Below are positions 57,860 to 64,000 of a stretch of 64,000 nt of DNA, in pieces. The notes under the pieces are model-generated. The model saw only the letters and a list, made by a program, of their open reading frames with translations. It searched no databases and had not been told where the DNA came from. Within the stretch, counting starts at the first letter, position 1, and each line of letters begins with the position of its first letter. The DNA is taken from positions 1,090,001-1,154,000 of the forward strand of contig NZ_LT707064.1 in assembly GCF_900156465.1 (NCBI RefSeq). The letters are read 5' to 3'. Position numbers and translations under genes: made by a program. Source of the DNA: Pseudomonas sp. 7SR1. Its GTDB lineage: Bacteria; Pseudomonadota; Gammaproteobacteria; Pseudomonadales; Pseudomonadaceae.

Positions 57860-59752
57860 ATGACCAGAAACATGAAATTCAGCCACAAAATTCTGTTGGC
57901 TGCCGCCCTCGTGGTGGCCGTCGCATTCGCCTGTTTCATCCTGTTCAACGACTATCGCCAGCGCCAGAGCCTGCACACCAGCACCGAAACCTCCATGCAG
58001 GAACTCGGCAGCCTGACCAGCCGCAACATCCAGACCTGGGTCGAGGGTCGCATCCAGTTGCTCCAGTCGCTGGCACAGCAGATCGCCGTGGACGGCAGCA
58101 GCGCCGACAGCCTCAAGCGCGCGGTCGGCCTGCCGGCGTACACCGGCAATTTCCAGCTCAGCTACTTCGGCGGCACCGACGGCGTGATGTTTTCGGTTCC
58201 GGCCGGTAATCGCGCCGCCGACTACGACCCCCGTGCCCGTGGCTGGTACAAGGCCGCCAACAGCGCTCAACAGACCATCGTCACCGAACCCTACATCGCG
58301 GCCTCATCCGGCAAACTGGTGATCACTGTCGCCACCCCGGTCCAGCATCAGAACCAGATGATCGGCGTGGCCGGTGCGGACATCGACCTGTCGAGCGTCA
58401 GCGCCATCATCAACTCGCTGAACTTCGGGGGCCATGGCCATGCCTTCATCGTCAGCGCCGACGGCAAGATCCTGATCCACCCCGACAGCAAGCGTGTGCT
58501 CAAGACCCTGGCCGAGGCCTACCCCAACGGCGCACCACAAGTCAGCCCGGGCATGAAGGAAGTCGAACTCGACGGCAAGACCCAGTTCATGTCCTTCACC
58601 CGCGTCAATGGCGTGCCGGGCGCCGATTGGTATGTGGCACTGGTACTGGACAAGGACACGGCGCTGGCGATGCTCAGCGAATTCCGCACCTCGGCATTGA
58701 TCGCCATGGCCATCGCCGTGGTGTTCATCATTGCCCTGCTGGGCATGTTGATCCGCGTGCTGATGCAGCCATTGCTGACCATGGGCCGCGCGATGCATGA
58801 CATCGCCGAAGGCGAAGGCGACCTGACCCGGCGCCTGACCATCCATGGCCACGACGAATTCGGCGCCCTGGGCACATCGTTCAACCGCTTTGTCGAACGC
58901 ATTCACACCTCGATCCGCGAAGTGGCTTCGGCCACCGGCCAGGTCAACGAAGTCGCCCTGCGCGTGGTCAGTGCCTCCAATTCCTCGATGTTCAATTCCG
59001 ACCAGCAAGCCTCGCGCACCAGTAGCGTTGCCGCAGCCATCAACCAGCTCGGCGCCGCCGCCCAGGAAATCGCCCAGAACGCCGCCCTCGCCTCGCAGCA
59101 CTCCAGCGAGGCCCGCAACCTGGCCGAGGATGGCCAGCAGGTGGTAGACAAGACCATCACCGCCATGCAGCAGCTGTCGGCGAAGATCAGCGATTCGTGC
59201 GGCAACATCGAAACCCTGAACAGCAACACCGTGAACATCGGCCAGATCCTGGAAGTGATCACCAGCATCTCCCAGCAGACCAACCTGCTCGCCCTGAACG
59301 CGGCCATCGAGGCCGCACGGGCCGGGGAAGCCGGCCGCGGTTTCGCGGTAGTGGCCGATGAGGTGCGCAACCTGGCCCACCGCACCCAGGATTCGGCGCA
59401 GCAAGTGCAGAAGATGATCGAAGAACTGCAGGTCGGTGCCCGGGAAGCGGTGCTGACCATGACCGACAGCCAGCGCCAGAGCGAAAGCAGCGTGGGCATC
59501 GCCAACCAGGCCGGTGAACGACTGGGCAGCGTGACCCAGCGTATTGGTGAAATCGACGGCATGAACCAGTCCGTGGCCACCGCCACCGAAGAACAGACTG
59601 CCGTGGTGGAATCGATCAACGTCGACATCAACGAGATCAACACGTTGAACCAGGAAGGCGTGGAAAACCTGCAAGCCACCTTGCGGGCCTGTGCCGATCT
59701 TGAGCAGCAGGCGGCGCGGTTGAAGCAGTTGGTGGGTAGTTTCCGGATCTAG
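57860..59752 (+). CDS. PctA-type amino-acid chemoreceptor (dCACHE methyl-accepting protein)
   Basis: 630-residue chemoreceptor with N-terminus [19 protein letters not shown], like PctA/PctB/PctC. TM1 is at about 10-30, then a double CACHE sensor (30-275), TM2 about 277-300, HAMP, and a signalling hairpin with tip near 474-500. The full amino-acid motif of dCACHE sensors is present: Tyr122, Arg127, Trp129, Tyr130 (YDPRARGWY), Tyr145 (TEPY) and Asp174 (GADIDL), so it should bind L-amino acids through the ligand amino and carboxyl groups. The start agrees with the sigma-28 promoter upstream. Confidence 0.94.
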   Translation: MTRNMKFSHKILLAAALVVAVAFACFILFNDYRQRQSLHTSTETSMQELGSLTSRNIQTWVEGRIQLLQSLAQQIAVDGSSADSLKRAVGLPAYTGNFQLSYFGGTDGVMFSVPAGNRAADYDPRARGWYKAANSAQQTIVTEPYIAASSGKLVITVATPVQHQNQMIGVAGADIDLSSVSAIINSLNFGGHGHAFIVSADGKILIHPDSKRVLKTLAEAYPNGAPQVSPGMKEVELDGKTQFMSFTRVNGVPGADWYVALVLDKDTALAMLSEFRTSALIAMAIAVVFIIALLGMLIRVLMQPLLTMGRAMHDIAEGEGDLTRRLTIHGHDEFGALGTSFNRFVERIHTSIREVASATGQVNEVALRVVSASNSSMFNSDQQASRTSSVAAAINQLGAAAQEIAQNAALASQHSSEARNLAEDGQQVVDKTITAMQQLSAKISDSCGNIETLNSNTVNIGQILEVITSISQQTNLLALNAAIEAARAGEAGRGFAVVADEVRNLAHRTQDSAQQVQKMIEELQVGAREAVLTMTDSQRQSESSVGIANQAGERLGSVTQRIGEIDGMNQSVATATEEQTAVVESINVDINEINTLNQEGVENLQATLRACADLEQQAARLKQLVGSFRI

Positions 59753-59758
59753 TGCCTG

Positions 59759-59798
59759 GACATACCCCGTCGCGAGCAAGCTCGCGACGGGGTATGTC
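59759..59798. repeat. Perfect 19-bp-stem REP palindrome after the chemoreceptor gene
   Basis: GACATACCCCGTCGCGAGC, AA, then its exact reverse complement, starting 6 bp after the chemoreceptor stop. Core GCGAGCAAGCTCGC with perfectly extended arms. Confidence 0.85.
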
Positions 59799-59840
59799 AG
59801 CCTACGCAAACAGACATTTGGTCAGCGCTACCTGACTCAA

Positions 59841-59865
59841 GACTGAATTAAGACTAAACTCAGTC
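59841..59865. promoter_or_regulatory. Inverted repeat upstream of the toxin-antitoxin genes
   Basis: GACTGA and TCAGTC arms, 13 bp apart, with an additional GACT repeated inside, about 25 bp before the antitoxin ATG. Candidate autoregulatory operator of the module. Confidence 0.45.
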
Positions 59866-59890
59866 CATTCAATCTTTCGAGGCTTACGCC

Positions 59891-60163
59891 ATGAAGCTGT
59901 CATCCCAAATCAAACCCATCAGCTATTTGAAAAGCCACACGGCTGAAATCGTAAAGACCATCACAGAGAGTAGAGAGCCTTTGATCATCACCCAAAACGG
60001 TGAAGCCAAGCTCGTAGTCATGGATGTGAAAAGTTTCGAAGAACAAGAAGACACCATGGCGCTGTTGAAGCTATTGGCCATGGGCAACCGTGAAATTGAA
60101 GAAGGTAATTTTCGGGATGTTGAGGATGTCTTCACTGAGCTGGACAGGGCTGACACTCAATGA
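59891..60163 (+). CDS. Phd/YefM-family antitoxin
   Basis: 90-residue antitoxin. The N-terminal half is the Phd/YefM DNA-binding fold (KLSSQIKPISYLKSHTAEIVKTITESREPLIITQNGEAKLVVMDVKSFEEQEDT). The acidic C-terminal tail (EIEEGNFRDVEDVFTELDRAD) would wrap around the toxin. Its stop overlaps the toxin start (ATGA). Base composition is clearly more A+T-rich than the neighbours, suggesting horizontal acquisition. Confidence 0.92.
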   Translation: MKLSSQIKPISYLKSHTAEIVKTITESREPLIITQNGEAKLVVMDVKSFEEQEDTMALLKLLAMGNREIEEGNFRDVEDVFTELDRADTQ

Positions 60164-60492
60164 GCTTAAAGGTTGTCATCCTTCAATCGGCCGAAACAGA
60201 TCTTAAAGAGCTCCGCGTTTATCTAATCGAGCGGTTTTCTTCTCAAACATGGCAAAACACCTATGCCAGTCTGAAAGCAGCGATCCGTCATCTAGCAACA
60301 CTGCCTTTTGCGGGATCGATCCCGGAAGAAATTGAAAGGCTTAATCTCGGTCAATATCGACAGATCCTTTCAGGAATGAATAGGATCATTTATGAAGTGC
60401 GAGGCCAAACGATCTACATCCACATCATCGCCGATAGCCGCAAGAGCTTGCCCGCGTTGCTAATGAAACGCTTGCTTCGAAGCGACTCTTAG
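60160..60492 (+). CDS. RelE/ParE-family toxin
   Basis: 110-residue basic protein with the ParE/RelE fold pattern: LQSAETDLKELRVYLIERFS, helix-rich N-half, LATLPFAGSIPEEI, then beta strands YRQILSGMNRIIYEVRGQTIYIHIIADSR. The ParE-like features suggest gyrase inhibition, but RelE-type mRNA cleavage cannot be excluded by eye. Second gene of the module; 7 bp from the convergent DUF924 gene. Confidence 0.9.
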   Translation: MSLKVVILQSAETDLKELRVYLIERFSSQTWQNTYASLKAAIRHLATLPFAGSIPEEIERLNLGQYRQILSGMNRIIYEVRGQTIYIHIIADSRKSLPALLMKRLLRSDS

Positions 60493-60499
60493 AACTTCG

Positions 60500-61096
60500 C
60501 TAAAATCGCGACCCAGGCTTGTTCAAAAACTCCATTTCCTCAGCCGTGGACTCGCGCCCCAACACCGCATTGCGATGGGGAAACCGTCCAAACCGCGCAA
60601 TGATCTTCTGGTGCCGCTCGGCATAATCCAGGTTGTCTTCAAACACTGCCCGCTCCGCCTCGGGCTGCTCTCGAACCAGCTCGATAAACCGCGACACGGC
60701 TTCGTTCTGCACCGCGAGGATTTCGCAGTGTTCCAGTACGAGGTAGATGAATACGCGCTGGATGGGCTTGAGTTGGCGCTCGAACCCCGCCGCCAGGCCT
60801 TGGGCCACCAGCGCCTGGGCACGCAGGTCGCCGGCAAAAGCCTTGGGGGTGTCGCGAAAGATCATCCGCGGAAGCTGATCGAGCAGTAGCACCAGGGCCA
60901 GCCAACCTTCCGGGCGTTGCGCCCAGTCGGTCAATCCGCCGGCCAGTGCCTGCTCGACCTGATCGCCGAAGCGCTCTTGCGCCTGGCGATCATGGCCTTT
61001 GCCAAACCACAGCTTGCCCTTGTCGGCCGCGATTTCGTCCGGCGTTTCGGCTGAACCAAACCACCAATCGAGCAACGGCTGCCAGGGCTCGGCCAT
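60500..61096 (-). CDS. DUF924 family protein
   Basis: 198-residue all-helical protein of the DUF924 (TPR-like) family: LLDWWFGSAETPDEIAADKGKLWFGKGHDRQAQERFGDQ, LVLLLDQLPRMIFRDTPKAFAGD, FIYLVLEHCEILAVQNEAV and FGRFPHRNAVLGRESTAEEMEFL. The function is unknown. Directly downstream of fbp (3 bp), so cotranscribed. Confidence 0.92.
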   Translation of the reverse strand: MAEPWQPLLDWWFGSAETPDEIAADKGKLWFGKGHDRQAQERFGDQVEQALAGGLTDWAQRPEGWLALVLLLDQLPRMIFRDTPKAFAGDLRAQALVAQGLAAGFERQLKPIQRVFIYLVLEHCEILAVQNEAVSRFIELVREQPEAERAVFEDNLDYAERHQKIIARFGRFPHRNAVLGRESTAEEMEFLNKPGSRF

Positions 61097-61099
61097 GTT

Positions 61100-62110
61100 T
61101 CACTCCTTGTGATAGGCCGTGGCGCGCGCCACTTCTTCCTTCGAGCCGAGGAACACTGCTACGCGCTGGTGAAGGCCTTCGGGCTGGATGTCGAGGATGC
61201 GCTGGTGACCGTCGGTGGAAGCACCGCCGGCCTGTTCCACCAGGAACGACATCGGGTTGGCTTCATACATCAGGCGCAGCTTGCCCGGCTTGGAGGGCTC
61301 GCGGCTGTCGCGCGGGTACATGAACAGGCCGCCACGGGTCAGGATACGGTGCACGTCGGCAACCATGGCCGCGACCCAGCGCATGTTGTAGTTCTTCTTC
61401 AACGGGCCTTCCTCGCCGGCCAGCAGCTCGCTGACATAGCGCTGCACGGGAGCTTCCCAGTGCCGCTGGTTGGACATGTTGATAGCGAATTCCTGGGTGG
61501 TTTCAGGAATGGTGATGTCTTCGTGGGTCAGTACGAAGCTGCCCATCTCGCGGTCCAGGGTGAAGCCCTTGACGCCGTCGCCCAGGGTCAGCACCAGCAT
61601 GGTCTGCGGGCCATAGATGGCATAGCCGGCGGCGACTTGCTGGGTGCCTGGTTGCAGGAAAGCCTTTTCATTCAGGGCTTCGTTCTGGCTCAGGTATTCG
61701 TTCGGGCAACGCAGTACCGAGAAGATGGTGCCGACCGGCGCGTTGATATCGATGTTCGACGAACCGTCCAGTGGATCGAACACCAGCAGATAGGCACCCT
61801 TGGGGTACTTGCCCGGGATCTGGTAGGCATTGTCCATTTCCTCGGACGCCATGCCGGCCAGGTGACCACCCCATTCGTTGGCTTCGAGCAGGATTTCGTT
61901 GGACAGCACGTCGAGCTTCTTCTGCACTTCGCCCTGCACGTTTTCGGTGCCCATGCTGCCCAGGACGCCACCCAGTGCGCCTTTGGATACGGCGTGGCTG
62001 ATTTCCTTGCACGCACGCGCCACCACTTCGATCAAAAAGCGCAGATCGGCAGGGGTGTTGTTGCTGCGGGTCTGCTCAATCAAATAGCGACTCAAGGTAA
62101 CGCGGGACAT
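61100..62110 (-). CDS. fbp: Fructose-1,6-bisphosphatase, class I
   Basis: Gluconeogenic hydrolysis of fructose-1,6-bisphosphate. The 336 residues contain the metal site [30 protein letters not shown] upstream of it, and substrate-binding [14 protein letters not shown] and [21 protein letters not shown]. Pseudomonads lack phosphofructokinase, so this enzyme serves biosynthetic flux toward hexose phosphates. Heads an operon with the DUF924 gene. Confidence 0.97.
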   Translation of the reverse strand: MSRVTLSRYLIEQTRSNNTPADLRFLIEVVARACKEISHAVSKGALGGVLGSMGTENVQGEVQKKLDVLSNEILLEANEWGGHLAGMASEEMDNAYQIPGKYPKGAYLLVFDPLDGSSNIDINAPVGTIFSVLRCPNEYLSQNEALNEKAFLQPGTQQVAAGYAIYGPQTMLVLTLGDGVKGFTLDREMGSFVLTHEDITIPETTQEFAINMSNQRHWEAPVQRYVSELLAGEEGPLKKNYNMRWVAAMVADVHRILTRGGLFMYPRDSREPSKPGKLRLMYEANPMSFLVEQAGGASTDGHQRILDIQPEGLHQRVAVFLGSKEEVARATAYHKE

Positions 62111-62255
62111 GGACGGCTCCGAAGAATAGGGGGCGGAAAAACCTGCGCAGTTTAGCGCGAGTCGGGACTTAATTCCTCCTATGAGACGGGGAATGGAGGA
62201 TTGAGTTCACGGGGTGGCGGCTCGCTTGGATATTTCTGACGATTGAGAGAACGCC

Positions 62256-62337
62256 ATCGCGAGCGAGCTCGCTCCCACAGTTGACTGAGTTGTTTCGACG
62301 AACGCGGTCTATTGTGGGAGCGAGCTTGCTCGCGATC
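62256..62337. repeat. Inverted REP pair between fbp and the DUF3999 gene
   Basis: ATCGCGAGCGAGCTCGCTCCC and GGGAGCGAGCTTGCTCGCGAT in opposite orientation, about 35 bp apart. The 235-bp gap shows nothing else except the presumed fbp promoter. Confidence 0.85.
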
Positions 62338-62345
62338 AACGCACC

Positions 62346-63722
62346 TCAGCTCTTGACCGGCGGTTTGCGCAGCAGACTGAAGGCCATCGCCGCGAGGAAC
62401 AATACACTGAGCAGCAACACCGCCCACAGGCCGATCTTCTTCCAGTTGGTCTCGACCGGGGCCGGGGTGGTCGCGGTTGCAGCGGCGGGGATGGCGCGGA
62501 CCGTGCCATTCACCGTTGCCGTCCCCAGGGTCGCCAGGCGCGCGGGACGGTAATCCGGCACCAGTGTCGTCAAGGGCAGGTTGGCCGCCTTCACGGTGGC
62601 ACTGCCCAGCGCCAGACTGAAGGGACCTTCTCCACGCGCCAGGAACACCACCTGACTGGGGCGCACCGCAAAGCGCAACGCCGGTGCCTTGTCGCCCAGG
62701 CCACCGCCGCGCTCATCGACTGTCAGCTTCAATTGCTGAACGGTCTGGCCGTCGAGCTGCAGTTGGTCCTGCACCACATCCTGGCCGTTCTGGGTCAGGC
62801 GATACAGCAAGCCACTGCCCAGCGGCTGCCACGGATGGCTGCTCTCGCGCCGACCGGCCAGGATCACCGGCGCCAGGCTGTTGGCCTGGCTCAGTTCCAC
62901 CTGCACTTGTTCGATGTCCAGTCCCATGGGCAACTGCCAGGTATATTCACCGGCCTTGGCAGTGCTGCCGGCCAGCGGTTGCGACCAGGCCAAGGGCAGC
63001 GGCAGGTTTTCCTGGCGGGTGCTTTGCAACTGCGCCGAGGTCAGCACCGGGGCCGATGACGGCGACTCCCACAGCAATCGCAGGTAACGGGCCGATTGCC
63101 CCGGCAGGCTCACCTCATGCTGCTCGACCCGCTCATCGGCGAAGGTCAATCGTGCCACTTGGCCTTCGCCCCATGATTGCCAGTTCTGCAGATCGTCGCT
63201 GGCCTCGATGGTGAACCGCTGGAAGCCGTCGCGCTCACTGGTCCAGTCCAGGATCAGTTGCTGCAGGGGCGCCTTGATCGCGCTGGCGTCCAACAGCCAG
63301 CCGCGCAGTTCCTCCTCCCCTGCTTCGAGGCGGCTGGACGGCTGGACTTCCACCAGCGTGCCATTGGCGTTCGATTGCACCCGCACGCTGGGCGCACGCT
63401 CGTTGTCATCGGCGGCGTTGTACAGGGGAAACCACTTCACCTCGGTCAGGGTCCGGTTTTCCCGGCTCTGGGCGGTTTCGCGAACCAGGGCATAAGCCTG
63501 GGCCTGCCCGGCCGCGTTGAATACCCGCAGGTCGCTCAGGTCGGTCTGGCGCGCCTGCAACTGGACCTCCAGGGGCAACGGAAGACGATACCAAGGGCCC
63601 TCACCGCTCAAGGCCAGTGGCACCTGGTGGGCGAAGTCCGCTGGCCTCTCCTGGGCCACGACCGACAATGTCGCCCACAACCCCACCACTCCCAGCCCGA
63701 TCCGACTCAACTTGCGACTCAA
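62346..63722 (-). CDS. DUF3999 family membrane-anchored periplasmic protein
   Basis: 458-residue protein with an N-terminal signal sequence (IGLGVVGLWATLSVVAQERPADF). The large periplasmic beta-rich region is of the DUF3999 type (HQVPLALSGEGPWYRLPLPLEVQLQ...DLSDLRVFNAAGQAQAYAL; LQNWQSWGEGQVARL; SARYLRLLWES). One C-terminal transmembrane helix follows (WKKIGLWAVLLLSVLFLAAMAFSLL) with a short basic tail. The beta region resembles discoidin/carbohydrate-binding modules (inference). Its ATG overlaps the stop of the DUF2339 gene, so the two are coupled. Function unknown. Confidence 0.87.
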   Translation of the reverse strand: MSRKLSRIGLGVVGLWATLSVVAQERPADFAHQVPLALSGEGPWYRLPLPLEVQLQARQTDLSDLRVFNAAGQAQAYALVRETAQSRENRTLTEVKWFPLYNAADDNERAPSVRVQSNANGTLVEVQPSSRLEAGEEELRGWLLDASAIKAPLQQLILDWTSERDGFQRFTIEASDDLQNWQSWGEGQVARLTFADERVEQHEVSLPGQSARYLRLLWESPSSAPVLTSAQLQSTRQENLPLPLAWSQPLAGSTAKAGEYTWQLPMGLDIEQVQVELSQANSLAPVILAGRRESSHPWQPLGSGLLYRLTQNGQDVVQDQLQLDGQTVQQLKLTVDERGGGLGDKAPALRFAVRPSQVVFLARGEGPFSLALGSATVKAANLPLTTLVPDYRPARLATLGTATVNGTVRAIPAAATATTPAPVETNWKKIGLWAVLLLSVLFLAAMAFSLLRKPPVKS

Positions 63723-64000
63723 GATGACACTCCCCCACTGACAGGCATCGGCGGCTCGGTCGGCGGAACCGTTTCCGGACGCTTGGGCGGCAGTGGCGCG
63801 AAGTAGCCCACTACCAGCAACAGCACACCCACACCGATAAACGACACGATCCGCGCCAGACCGCCACGGTTACTCAATTCGACAAAGAACAGCTTGGCCA
63901 CCACCACGGCAATCAACGCCGCACCGATCAGCCACACCTCGCGCCGATGCCGCAGGTGCCCGCCAATCATCAGGCCCAGGGCGATCAGCGTCCAGACGAT
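63719..64000 (-). CDS. DUF2339-like polytopic membrane protein (partial, C-terminal end only)
   Basis: 94 codons of the C-terminus are visible. There are three hydrophobic helices (IVWTLIALGLMIGGHL at the edge; WLIGAALIAVVVAKLFFVELS; IVSFIGVGVLLLVVGYFAP) and a Pro-rich tail (PLPPKRPETVPPTEPPMP). The pattern KLFFVELSNRGGLARIVSFIGVGVLLLVVGYFAP is typical of the end of DUF2339 proteins, very large multi-pass membrane proteins. The rest lies beyond the right edge. Coupled to the DUF3999 gene by an ATGA overlap. Confidence 0.82.
   Translation of the reverse strand: MVWTLIALGLMIGGHLRHRREVWLIGAALIAVVVAKLFFVELSNRGGLARIVSFIGVGVLLLVVGYFAPLPPKRPETVPPTEPPMPVSGGVSS

Overview
This window is chromosomal DNA from a Pseudomonas, most likely of the P. 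fluorescens group. The evidence is the high GC content, the Pseudomonas-type gene order (pilMNOPQ / ponA / maeB / rpmE / priA / argS / hslVU / phaC1ZC2DFI / ubiE-J-B / hisIE / tatABC / opgGH / hut / fbp, which as I remember it largely matches P. aeruginosa PAO1 around PA5040-PA5114), and many intergenic REP palindromes with a GCGAGC-GCTCGC or GTGGCGAGGGG core. I see no rRNA, tRNA, CRISPR array, prophage, insertion sequence or replication origin. Almost everything is core genome. The likely accessory items are a toxin-antitoxin pair, an orphan betaine/choline-type binding protein with an adjacent esterase, and two chemoreceptor genes.

Layout. 1-4271 (minus): type IV pilus assembly operon pilMNOPQ, with pilQ running off the left edge. 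4475-6922 (plus): penicillin-binding protein 1A, divergent from pilM. 7070-9567 (minus): malic enzyme, a secreted nuclease and ribosomal protein L31. The rpmE terminator lies inside the first codons of the nuclease gene. 9775-17248 (plus): priA, argS, a SPOR protein, hslVU with a recognisable sigma-32 promoter, and a DUF971 gene. 17524-24767: the medium-chain-length polyhydroxyalkanoate cluster. The polymerases, depolymerase and PhaD regulator are on plus, converging on the granule proteins PhaI and PhaF, with a small PHA-associated protein beyond. 24924-31010 (plus): ubiquinone genes ubiE-J-B, hisIE, tatABC and rsmE. 31110-33014: an HBM-type chemoreceptor. 33393-37728 (minus): opgGH for periplasmic glucans. 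38050-41471 (minus): dtd, pip, an esterase and the orphan binding protein.

41779-56606 is the complete histidine utilisation locus: hutC-D-U, an NCS1 transporter, hutXWV, a hutH paralogue, hutH, hutI and hutG on minus, with hutF divergent. Histidine goes to urocanate (HutH), imidazolone propionate (HutU), formiminoglutamate (HutI), formylglutamate (HutF) and glutamate (HutG). HutC is the repressor, and two palindromic operators of the expected type are visible, one sitting on a sigma-54-like promoter before hutU. The hutH paralogue exactly lacks the Ala-Ser-Gly triad that forms the MIO cofactor, so it cannot be an ordinary ammonia-lyase. It is the most intriguing gene in the window.

56719-64000: a lipocalin and a small lipoprotein (minus), a PctA-type amino-acid chemoreceptor and a Phd/ParE-like toxin-antitoxin module (plus), then DUF924, fbp, and a translationally coupled DUF2339/DUF3999 membrane pair (minus), the first of which runs off the right edge. 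Family assignments come from reading the translated sequences. No database search was possible.
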